From Pseudomonadota bacterium (GTDB taxonomy: Bacteria; Pseudomonadota; Alphaproteobacteria; Micropepsales; Micropepsaceae), in the NCBI GenBank assembly GCA_023427355.1, contig JAEZBK010000044.1, positions 1-5,634 of the forward strand: DNA of 5,634 nt, written 5' to 3'. Both the position numbers and the translations under genes were made by a program. Positions 1 through 5,634 of the stretch are shown here, one piece after another; within the stretch, counting starts at the first letter, position 1, and each line of letters begins with the position of its first letter. The notes beneath the pieces are model-generated. The model made no database searches. It had not been told where the DNA came from and saw only the letters and a list, made by a program, of their open reading frames with translations.

Positions 1-67
1 GCGCCAGCGCGGCCCCCGCGCACAGCAGAAGCGCGGCCACGGAAAATCCAGCCTTGCGAATTGTCAT
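1..67 (-). CDS. N-terminal fragment of an exported protein (signal peptide only)
   Basis: Reading the minus strand from the ATG at 67 gives MTIRKAGFSVAALLLCAGAALA, 22 residues, and the frame stays open to the window edge. This is a textbook Sec signal peptide: basic n-region (R4, K5), hydrophobic core, and an A-L-A end suited to signal peptidase I. A Shine-Dalgarno-like GGGAG lies 6 bases upstream of the ATG, which supports this start. C16 sits inside the hydrophobic core and does not form a convincing lipobox. The gene is divergent from the NIF3/esterase operon and shares its control region. The mature protein lies outside the window, so its function cannot be stated. Confidence 0.72.
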   Translation of the reverse strand, partial: MTIRKAGFSVAALLLCAGAALA

Positions 68-211
68 GTCTGTCTCCCAACCCTTGGCGTCCGGCGTGCA
101 AATGTTTTCTTTGTTTCATCTTGCTGCACAGCAGCAAGCGCGCGCGCCGGTGGCGCAACCAAAGCACATACCCTAAGGTCCGCATAATAAAAACAAGGTC
201 GGGGGATTCGC
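68..211. promoter_or_regulatory. Divergent intergenic control region
   Basis: These 144 bases separate the start codons of two divergent genes, so promoters for both must lie here or overlap the coding starts. The region is locally less GC-rich than its flanks, notably around 101-120 and 181-196. A CATAAT at 183-188 resembles a -10 box for the rightward operon, but no convincing -35 box stands 16-18 bases upstream of it. The perfect inverted repeat at 120-138 lies roughly in the middle. The rightward gene has GGGGGA at 201-206, 5 bases before its ATG. The exact promoter positions are not resolved. Confidence 0.5.
120..138. promoter_or_regulatory. Perfect inverted repeat, candidate operator
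   Basis: CTTGCTGC-ACA-GCAGCAAG is a perfect 8+8 bp inverted repeat with a 3-base centre, placed between two divergent genes. Its size and symmetry fit a binding site for a dimeric repressor or activator of the helix-turn-helix type, and its location would let one regulator control both directions. No regulator gene is visible in the window. The alternative is a small RNA hairpin in the leader of either transcript. Confidence 0.42.
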
Positions 212-1114
212 ATGGTATCGCGCCGGACGTTCCTGGCCGCGGGCGCGGCAGGCGCCGTCGTCACGGGCGCGCAGGCCCAGCCGCGCCGCACCCTCACGGC
301 AGGCGCGGTGCTGGAACGGATGAAGGCCAACCTGAACACGCCCTGGCGCGAAGGGCAGGGCGTCGACCGTTTCATCGCGGGCGGTCCCGACACGGTGGTC
401 ACCGGCGTCGCCACGACGATGATGTGCAGCTTCGATGCGCTCAAGGCGGCTCTGGCGGCCCGCTGCAACTTCGTCATCACGCACGAGCCGACCTACTGGT
501 CGCACCAGGACCGCGTGGACGAATTGCAGGATGACCCGCTCTACAGGGTCAAGCGCGACTACATCACCCGCAACAACATGGCGATCCTGCACCTGCACGA
601 TCACTGGCACGCCCATCGCCCGGTGGACGGCATCCATGTCGGCACCGCGCGCCTGCTGGGCTGGTCGCAATACATGCGAAAGGACAATCCCCGCTATTAC
701 GACAACCTGCCCGCCATGACGGTGCTGGACATGGCCCGCCACATCCAGGCGCGCATGAAGGCGCGCACGCTGCGCGTCATCGGCGATCCGGCCATGCCGG
801 TGCGCAACATGTATGCCTCCTACGGCAATTTCGGCGGCCTGACCGGGGCCTCCATCCTCGACAGCGTCGATGTGATGGTGATCGGCGAGGCGCAGGACTG
901 GGACCTGCCCATGTTCGTGCAGGACAGTGTCGCCGCCGGGCGCAAGAAGGCCTTCATCGTCATCGGCCATGTCCTGTCCGAACAATGGGGCATGGACTAT
1001 GCGGCCGACTGGCTGCGCGGCTTCGTGACGGAAATTCCCGCCCGCTACATTCCCATCATCGAGCCTTACTGGAATCCCTCCAGGCCGGTGATGGAAATCA
1101 ACACAAAGCTCTGA
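212..1114 (+). CDS. Tat-exported NIF3-like (DUF34) dinuclear metal-centre protein
   Basis: This 300-residue protein belongs by motif to the NIF3/DUF34 family (E. coli YbgI and relatives), whose members form toroidal hexamers with a two-metal site. The family's reaction is not settled; some members are labelled GTP cyclohydrolase I type 2. Seen here: a twin-arginine leader (S3-R4-R5-T6-F7-L8, then an Ala/Gly-rich stretch ending A-Q-A at 20-22), the ITHEPTYW segment with H91 and E92 where the family usually has a His-His pair, a His-rich segment HLHDHWHAH at 127-135, G225-E226, and G252-H253-x3-E257, which matches the conserved late His-x3-Glu metal pair. Export is odd for this mostly cytoplasmic family. 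The start is supported by GGGGGA 5 bases upstream and by the Tat motif immediately after it. It is the first gene of a three-gene operon, and its TGA lies 3 bases before the next ATG. Family call is firm from motifs; the substrate is unknown. Confidence 0.82.
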   Translation: MVSRRTFLAAGAAGAVVTGAQAQPRRTLTAGAVLERMKANLNTPWREGQGVDRFIAGGPDTVVTGVATTMMCSFDALKAALAARCNFVITHEPTYWSHQDRVDELQDDPLYRVKRDYITRNNMAILHLHDHWHAHRPVDGIHVGTARLLGWSQYMRKDNPRYYDNLPAMTVLDMARHIQARMKARTLRVIGDPAMPVRNMYASYGNFGGLTGASILDSVDVMVIGEAQDWDLPMFVQDSVAAGRKKAFIVIGHVLSEQWGMDYAADWLRGFVTEIPARYIPIIEPYWNPSRPVMEINTKL

Positions 1115-1117
1115 GCC

Positions 1118-2050
1118 ATGGCCGACATCCGTCTCGCCCAGAATGTCGCCACGCCGCCCGCCGCAGGCCGGGGGGCCGCCACGCCGCCGCCGCCCGCAGG
1201 ACCGGGGCGCGGTCCCCAGCGCACCGGCCCCGTCATGGCCGGCCAGCTTGTCAGCCTGGTCCTGCAGCGGCTGAACACGCCCGCCCGCCCCAACGGCAAT
1301 GATCGCATCATCGCGGGCGATCCGCTCACCCCCGTCACCGGCATCGCCACCATGGCCATGGCCACGCTGGATGGGCTGAAAGCGGCGGCCGCGGCCAGGG
1401 CCAATCTCATCTTCACCGCCGACGCCACCTTCTGGGCCGACAATGACGGGCTTGGCGGCCTGGAAGGCAATGAAACCTTCCGCGCGAAGCGCGACTTCAT
1501 CCGCGCCAACAATCTGGTGGTCTATCGCATCGCCGACCGGCTGGCCGATGCACGGCCCAATCCCATCGCCACCGGCATGGCCCGCACGCTGGGCTGGCAG
1601 AACACCGCGCCCGACGGCGCCGAAGCGCAGCGTTTCACCCTGGCGCCGCAGACGCTGCTGCAATTGTCGCAATTCCTGCAGGACCGCCTGTCCGCGCGCA
1701 CCCTGCGTGTGGTCGGCGATCCGGCGCTGCGCGTGGCGAACATCGCCGCCATCTGGGGCCGCGCCCAGCAGATGCCCGCCATCCGCGCCCTGCGCAGCGA
1801 CGCCGATGTGCTGGTGGTGGGCTATACCTTCGAATGGGAAGCGGTGCTGTATGCCCAGGACCAGATCGCCATCGGCATGAAGAAGGGCCTGATCCTGCTG
1901 GGCCAGGTGCCGTCGCTGCAAGGCGGCATGGCGGCGTTCGCCGACTGGCTGCGCACCCAGGTCACCGAAGTGCCGGTCACGCATATTCCGCTGGTCGAAG
2001 GCTGGTGGAATCTCGACCGCCCGGTCAACGAAATCCGCACGACATTATAA
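1118..2050 (+). CDS. NIF3-like paralogue with lost metal ligands (probable pseudoenzyme)
   Basis: This 310-residue protein is collinear with the preceding NIF3-like protein at an offset of 10 residues: both share an N-terminal L..MKANLNTPWR / L..LNTPARP region, the VTGVATT / VTGIATM segment, KRDFIRANN-type residues, the RTLRVVGDPA segment and a closing N-E/I-T-L tail. The metal-site positions are all changed: H91 to A101, E92 to D102, E226 to Y236, H253 to Q263, E257 to L267, and the His cluster at 127-135 has no His here. The fold is probably kept and the two-metal site lost, so a structural or regulatory partner is likely. Residues 12-35 are a Pro/Ala/Gly-rich low-complexity stretch in place of a signal peptide. 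No clear Shine-Dalgarno precedes the ATG; the first gene's stop is in the same frame, two codons upstream, so coupled reinitiation is likely. An internal ATG at 1235 is a less likely alternative start, since it also lacks a ribosome site. Confidence 0.78.
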   Translation: MADIRLAQNVATPPAAGRGAATPPPPAGPGRGPQRTGPVMAGQLVSLVLQRLNTPARPNGNDRIIAGDPLTPVTGIATMAMATLDGLKAAAAARANLIFTADATFWADNDGLGGLEGNETFRAKRDFIRANNLVVYRIADRLADARPNPIATGMARTLGWQNTAPDGAEAQRFTLAPQTLLQLSQFLQDRLSARTLRVVGDPALRVANIAAIWGRAQQMPAIRALRSDADVLVVGYTFEWEAVLYAQDQIAIGMKKGLILLGQVPSLQGGMAAFADWLRTQVTEVPVTHIPLVEGWWNLDRPVNEIRTTL

Positions 2051-2063
2051 AGGGGGACATACC

Positions 2064-3410
2064 ATGAAGCGTTTCATTCGCGGCGCGGCCATCGCGCTGG
2101 CCATGGCGGCACTCACCGCACCGGCCTTCGCACAGAACTGGGTCGGGGCCTGGGGCTATGTTCCCACCACGCCGCCGCCCGGCCAGACCCAAGCCGCGCC
2201 CGTGCCGATGGCGCAGATGCGCTTCAGCGCTGCCGTGCCGATGGGCGATGTGCCGCCCGCGCCGCAAGGCCCCCAAGGCGGGCCGCCCGGCGGCGGGCGC
2301 GGGCCCATGCTGGAAAATCCCGGCAACCTCGCCATCCTGCCGGGCAATGTGGACCTGACCAACGCCACGGTGCGCCAGCTGGTGCGCGTCTCGGCGGGCG
2401 GCAAGCAGATCCGCCTGCGCTTCTCGAATGAAGCCAGCGCCGACGCCATGGCGCTGGGCCAGGTGCGGGTCGGCATCGCCGGTCCCGATGGCACGGTGGT
2501 GGCGGGCAGCGACCGTCCCGTCACCTTTGACGGCAAGTCCGGCGTGATGGTCCCGGCTTCGTCGCCGCTCTACAGCGATCCGGTGGACCTGGTGGTGCGC
2601 CCGCTCGACCGCCTGCTGGTGTCGGTGCATCTGCCCGGCCCGGTGCCGCGCGGCGGCCACAGCCTGTTCCAGTATGTCAGCCAGACGCCGGGCGACCACA
2701 CCGCGCAGCCCGTGCTGCCCGAGGCGCGCATCGCCCGCGTCACCGCGCTGGTCAGCGTGGTCGAGGTGAACACCGACCGCCCGCACAGCGCCATCGTCGC
2801 CTTCGGCGATTCCATCACCGAAGGGGCGCTCTCCACCAACAACGCCTTCCGCTCCTATCCCGACAGGCTGGCCGAACGGCTGGTGGCGGCGAAGAAGCCC
2901 TGGGCGGTGGTCAATGCCGGCATCGGCGGAAACCGCGTGCTGCGCTATGGCACCGGCCTGTCGGCGCTGGCGCGCTTCGACCGCGATGTGCTGTCGGTGC
3001 CCGGCGTCAAGGCGGTGATCCTGCTCGAAGCCATCAACGATATCGGCCGCGGCTTCACGCCTTCGGGCGCGCGCGAGCCGGTGACGGCCGAGGCGCTGAT
3101 TGCCGGTTACAAGCAGCTCATCGCCCGCGCCCAGGCGCGCGGCATCAAGGTCTATGGCGGGTTGCTGCTGCCCTATCAGGGCGCGGGCTATGCCTCGCCC
3201 GAAGGCGAACAGGTGCGCCAGGCCGTCAACACCTGGATCAGGACGTCCAAGGCGTTCGACGGCGTGATCGATTTCGCCACGTCCAATGCCGATCCGGCCA
3301 ATCCGCTGGCCTTTGCACGCCAGTTCAACGATGGCGACAACCTGCATCCCAACGATGCGGGCTACCAGGCGATGGCCGACGCCATAGACCTTGAGATGGT
3401 CACGAAGTAA
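2064..3410 (+). CDS. Secreted SGNH/GDSL-type esterase, XynE-like
   Basis: This 448-residue protein should hydrolyse an ester, probably on a carbohydrate or small acylated compound, in the periplasm or outside. A Sec signal peptide covers residues 1-23 (K2, R3, hydrophobic core, A-F-A before Q24). Residues 24 to about 240 form an N-terminal beta-rich domain starting WVGAWG, as in two-domain SGNH hydrolases, with a Pro/Gly-rich insertion at about 60-88. The catalytic domain follows: block I GDSITEG with nucleophile S250, block II NAGIGGN around G288, block III with N325 (EAINDIG), and block V DNLHPNDAG giving D425 and H428. Block III has Ala where relatives usually have Gly just before the x-N-D; the oxyanion Asn is kept. 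AGGGGGA at 2051-2057, 6 bases before the ATG, fixes the start. It is the last gene of the operon, 13 bases after the NIF3-like paralogue and just before a strong hairpin. The natural substrate cannot be read from the sequence. Confidence 0.87.
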   Translation: MKRFIRGAAIALAMAALTAPAFAQNWVGAWGYVPTTPPPGQTQAAPVPMAQMRFSAAVPMGDVPPAPQGPQGGPPGGGRGPMLENPGNLAILPGNVDLTNATVRQLVRVSAGGKQIRLRFSNEASADAMALGQVRVGIAGPDGTVVAGSDRPVTFDGKSGVMVPASSPLYSDPVDLVVRPLDRLLVSVHLPGPVPRGGHSLFQYVSQTPGDHTAQPVLPEARIARVTALVSVVEVNTDRPHSAIVAFGDSITEGALSTNNAFRSYPDRLAERLVAAKKPWAVVNAGIGGNRVLRYGTGLSALARFDRDVLSVPGVKAVILLEAINDIGRGFTPSGAREPVTAEALIAGYKQLIARAQARGIKVYGGLLLPYQGAGYASPEGEQVRQAVNTWIRTSKAFDGVIDFATSNADPANPLAFARQFNDGDNLHPNDAGYQAMADAIDLEMVTK

Positions 3411-3417
3411 GGCATCC

Positions 3418-3460
3418 GGCCCGGCCGCATCCTGCGCCAGTCAAGGGATGCGGCCGGGCC
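3418..3460 (+). terminator. GC-rich hairpin terminator of the operon
   Basis: A perfect 15-bp stem (GGCCCGGCCGCATCC at 3418-3432 with its complement at 3446-3460) closes a 13-base loop and begins 7 bases after the esterase stop codon. Position and strength fit the end of the three-gene transcript. The trailing sequence ATTAATCAATAAC is A/T-rich but is not a true T-run, so the hairpin may pause polymerase or protect the 3' end rather than terminate fully on its own. Confidence 0.68.
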
Positions 3461-3485
3461 ATTAATCAATAACGCAGCGGGTTCT

Positions 3486-3510
3486 TTCGCCCGGACCGGC
3501 CCCGGGCGAA
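3486..3510 (+). other. Leader hairpin before the small secreted gene
   Basis: TTCGCCCGG at 3486-3494 pairs perfectly with CCGGGCGAA at 3502-3510 around a 7-base loop. It lies 23 bases ahead of the ATG at 3534, after the operon terminator, so it is in the leader of the downstream gene or is a second termination element. Bases 3498-3503 (GGCCCC) could instead pair with GGGGCC at 3526-3531, which overlaps the only Shine-Dalgarno-like stretch, giving two competing folds. In DNA this GC-rich such pairings also arise by chance. Confidence 0.4.
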
Positions 3511-3533
3511 GCTGCCCGCTCACCGGGGGCCCC

Positions 3534-3914
3534 ATGCGCACATCCATCCTGCTCGTCCTGCCGCTGCTGCTCGTGGCGGCAACCCCGCTTCGCGCGCAGG
3601 AAGCGCACATCTCCTGCGCCCGCATCGCCACCCTGCCGGACGAGGCGATGGCCCTCTATGTCGGTGGCGTGATGGACGGCATCGGCCTGTCCTTCTCCAT
3701 CACCGACCTGACGGCCGAAGTCCTGTCCAGCCGCGCGGCCACCGATGGCGAGAAGGATTTTGTCGAGCAGATGCGCGCCCTGCCGCAGGAATATTTCAAC
3801 CCCGCCCAACCCATCAGCCGCGACGACGTGATCCAGGCCGTGGTCTCGCGCTGCCGCGCCGCGCCCGGCCTCACCGTGGACAGCGTCTTCCTCGATGTGG
3901 TGGGCAAGTCCTAG
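3534..3914 (+). CDS. Small secreted protein of unknown function
   Basis: A 126-residue product with a clear Sec signal peptide (R2, then a Leu-rich core, ending L-R-A at 19-21 before Q22), leaving a mature protein of about 105 residues in the periplasm. Two cysteines remain, C28 near the mature N-terminus and C107 near the C-terminus, and could form a disulfide. The middle reads ALYVGGVMDGIG, followed by helical-looking segments and ISRDDVIQAVVSRC. This arrangement loosely recalls the Rap1a/Tai-type small periplasmic proteins (a G-x-x-x-G helix followed by a late helix), but that is a weak resemblance and no function is claimed. GGGGG at 3525-3529, 4 bases before the ATG, is a poor ribosome site. 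The signal peptide beginning at M1 supports the start. It has its own leader after the operon hairpin and converges on the receptor gene with 3 bases between the stops. Confidence 0.72.
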   Translation: MRTSILLVLPLLLVAATPLRAQEAHISCARIATLPDEAMALYVGGVMDGIGLSFSITDLTAEVLSSRAATDGEKDFVEQMRALPQEYFNPAQPISRDDVIQAVVSRCRAAPGLTVDSVFLDVVGKS

Positions 3915-3917
3915 GGC

Positions 3918-5634
3918 TCACAGGTTGAGCCGCGTCTCCAGATAGACGCTGCGCGGGATCGCATCGCCGGGCGAGAATTCCCGGTGCGTGCCATGCAGAA
4001 GGTTGTAGCCCGTCAGCGACAGGCTCCATGCCTCCGTCACCTTCCAGCCCACGCGCGCGCCCAGCTCCGTGTATTCCGGCACCGCCGGATCGGGCAGGGC
4101 AGCCGAATAGCGCAGGTTCGCATCCAGCGTCAGCGCATCGGTCAGGTTCATCGCCGACCGCAGCGAGGCGCGGTATTTGGGGCTGTTGCCGGCCTGCGCG
4201 GTGCCCAGCAGCGTCGCCGCGCCGGGGCGGAAGTTCAGGTCCACCTCCTGCCAGTTGGCGCCCGCGCTCAGGCGCCACCAGCTGTACATTTCCCAGGTGC
4301 CCCACATCTCCACGCCGCGCACGGTGCCTTCCAGGCCATTGCCCCACATCAGCGGCAGGAACGTCACCGGCGTGATCTCGATGTTGCGCAGGTCTTCATA
4401 GGCATTGTGGAACAGCGACACCGACAGGTTGAGATCCGCGAACACCTGCCCGCGATAACCCAGTTCATAGGCGGTGATCTGTTCTGGGCGGAAGGCGGGA
4501 TTGCCGGTGAGGAAATTCACCCCGCCCACCTGCTGCACCACATCCACGTCGAAGGGCGTGGGCGTGCGCGCCGCCCGCGAGATCGCGCCCCACAGCATGT
4601 GGCTGTCATTGATCGCCCAGGACAGGCGCGCGCTGGGCATCGGCGTCCAGCTTACATAGGGATCGTTCTCCAGTTTCACGCCCAGCGTCAGGTCCACGCC
4701 ATCGCCCAGCGCCATCGTGTCCTGCACGAAGACGTTGAACAGGTTCTGGGTGCGTCCGTTCGGCCGCCACAGCAGCGATCCGGTCGGCGCGACGAGATCC
4801 ACCAGGTGATAGCGATGCACCCGGTTGCCCAGGCCCCACACGATCCTGTTCCAGCTTCCGGCCGCGAAATTGTGCTGCGCCTCGACGTTGTATGTGTCCA
4901 CATGCAGGCCGCCGCCATCCACCGACGAACCCTGCACCTGGTCGTAATAGGCCAGCACCTGCAACCCGCCGCCATCGGCCAGGTCGCGCGTCCAGCGCGC
5001 GGTTACGTTGCCGCCGGCCATCTTCTGGTCGGCCGCAGCCCCTGCGCCCACCACGCCATTGTAAAGGTCGCCCGAAACGGTCAACCGGTCCGCGCCGCCA
5101 TCCCAGTCCACCCGGAAGCCGCCCTGCGGCTTGGTCCAGCCATCGCCCGCCGGGGCGCCGGCAAGCGTGTTGAAATCGCGCTGGTAGAAGGTGCGGAAAT
5201 AGAAGCGATAGGCGACATTGGCATTGGCCATGCCGCCATACTGGATGCTGGCCTGGGAATAATTGTCCCCGCCGCCCAGCACCATCGAAAGGCCCTGCGT
5301 CTGCGCCGCGCCCTTGGTGGTGATGTTGATGACGCCGTTTACGGCATTGGCGCCCCACAGCGTGCCGCCGGGTCCGCTGATGACCTCGATGCGCTCCACA
5401 TTCTGCGGCAGCACATCCTGCGAATCCCAGAAGATGCCGGAATAGAGCGGCGAATAGGCGCTGCGCCCGTCGATCAGCAGCAGCAGCTTGTTGGGAAAGT
5501 TCTGCGCCTGGGTGTTGCCCGAAAGGCCGCGCGCCGTGATCTGGTAGTCGGCGGGGGCGGTCTGCATCACTTCCAGGTTGGGGGCCAGCCGCAGCATCTC
5601 CGGCACCGAATGGGCCCCGGCGCGGATCACGTCC
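3918..5634 (-). CDS. TonB-dependent outer-membrane receptor, N-terminus beyond the window
   Basis: The minus-strand frame is open from the right edge to a TGA at 3918-3920, about 572 codons. It encodes an outer-membrane transporter that takes up a scarce ligand using TonB energy. Numbering from the GTG (Val, not a start) at 5630: plug-domain motifs are VPEMLRLAPNLEV at 9-21, ARGL at 33-36, LLIDGRS at 51-57 and ERIEVISGPGGTLWGANAVNGVINI at 79-103. The rest is a 22-strand-type barrel with alternating aromatic and polar strands, including PFDVDVVQQVGG and the FRPEQITAYELGYRG segment typical of the distal barrel. The C-terminus reads SVYLETRLNL, a final strand ending in Leu rather than the common Phe. 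The plug style resembles the ferrienterochelin/colicin and BtuB-like receptors (COG4771/COG4206 type), but the ligand cannot be assigned. The signal peptide, TonB box and any N-terminal signalling domain lie outside the window. Confidence 0.9.
   Translation of the reverse strand, partial: DVIRAGAHSVPEMLRLAPNLEVMQTAPADYQITARGLSGNTQAQNFPNKLLLLIDGRSAYSPLYSGIFWDSQDVLPQNVERIEVISGPGGTLWGANAVNGVINITTKGAAQTQGLSMVLGGGDNYSQASIQYGGMANANVAYRFYFRTFYQRDFNTLAGAPAGDGWTKPQGGFRVDWDGGADRLTVSGDLYNGVVGAGAAADQKMAGGNVTARWTRDLADGGGLQVLAYYDQVQGSSVDGGGLHVDTYNVEAQHNFAAGSWNRIVWGLGNRVHRYHLVDLVAPTGSLLWRPNGRTQNLFNVFVQDTMALGDGVDLTLGVKLENDPYVSWTPMPSARLSWAINDSHMLWGAISRAARTPTPFDVDVVQQVGGVNFLTGNPAFRPEQITAYELGYRGQVFADLNLSVSLFHNAYEDLRNIEITPVTFLPLMWGNGLEGTVRGVEMWGTWEMYSWWRLSAGANWQEVDLNFRPGAATLLGTAQAGNSPKYRASLRSAMNLTDALTLDANLRYSAALPDPAVPEYTELGARVGWKVTEAWSLSLTGYNLLHGTHREFSPGDAIPRSVYLETRLNL

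Noticed and set aside
1112..1114. TGA at the end of the first NIF3 gene as a selenocysteine codon
   Set aside because: The protein has already reached a natural NIF3 C-terminus, a second ATG follows at once, and no selenocysteine insertion hairpin is evident just downstream.
173..1984. 603-codon open frame on the minus strand, opposite both NIF3-like genes
   Set aside because: It is rich in His, Arg, Gly and Asp with no domain motif, and lies wholly opposite two genes with clear family motifs. Such long antisense frames are expected when GC-rich codons leave few stops on the opposite strand.
2025..3347. 440-codon open frame on the minus strand, opposite the esterase
   Set aside because: Same His/Arg/Gly-rich composition and no recognisable motif; the plus strand holds all the SGNH catalytic blocks.
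3915..3931. GGCTCA-CAGGT-TGAGCC inverted repeat at the convergent stop codons
   Set aside because: Only a 6-bp stem, no T-run on either side, and it is largely made of receptor coding sequence; not enough to call a bidirectional terminator.
3871..4347. 158-codon minus-strand frame overlapping the receptor's 3' end
   Set aside because: It is out of frame with the receptor barrel, has low-complexity Arg/Gly/Pro composition and runs across the convergent junction; judged a shadow frame.
5628..5630. GTG as a start codon for the receptor
   Set aside because: The frame continues upstream to the window edge and the visible sequence begins inside the plug domain, so this is an internal Val codon.
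1..5634. CRISPR arrays, tRNA or rRNA genes, insertion sequences
   Set aside because: No spaced direct repeats, tRNA cloverleaf-like segments, rRNA-like stretches, transposase motifs or terminal inverted repeats were seen by eye.

Overview
The window is gene-dense, GC-rich DNA whose proteins (short Ala-rich signal peptides ending in A-x-A, Tat leaders, a large TonB-dependent receptor) suggest an alphaproteobacterium, perhaps Sphingomonadales or Caulobacterales. That placement is inferred from style and codon choice, not from a marker gene.

Layout. A minus-strand gene starts at 67 and runs off the left edge; only its signal peptide is visible. Between it and the next gene is a 144-bp divergent control region holding a perfect 8+8 bp inverted repeat (120-138). 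A tight plus-strand operon follows. It holds a Tat-exported DUF34/NIF3-family metalloprotein (212-1114), a second NIF3-like paralogue three bases downstream (1118-2050), and a secreted two-domain SGNH/GDSL esterase of the XynE-like type (2064-3410). The operon ends at a strong 15-bp GC-rich hairpin (3418-3460). A small secreted protein of unknown function (3534-3914) comes next, preceded by a second hairpin in its leader. It converges, with a 3-bp gap, on a minus-strand TonB-dependent outer-membrane receptor (stop at 3918) that runs off the right edge.

The most unusual point is the NIF3 pair. The first protein keeps recognisable metal-site motifs (H91, E226, H253, E257) behind a twin-arginine leader, which places a normally cytoplasmic family in the cell envelope. 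The second is the same length and fold-wise collinear, but the matching positions are A101, Y236, Q263 and L267, so it looks like a metal-free pseudoenzyme. It also lacks its own signal peptide and a clear ribosome binding site, and it is in the same reading frame as the first, separated only by TGA-GCC before its ATG. This suggests translational coupling and possibly a mixed NIF3 oligomer exported together through Tat.

How the genes may work together (inference): the operon would deliver a NIF3 metalloprotein, its inactive partner and an ester hydrolase to the periplasm or outside, perhaps to process an acylated carbohydrate or similar substrate. The nearby TonB receptor could import a product, but it is in a separate transcription unit and the link is only by proximity.
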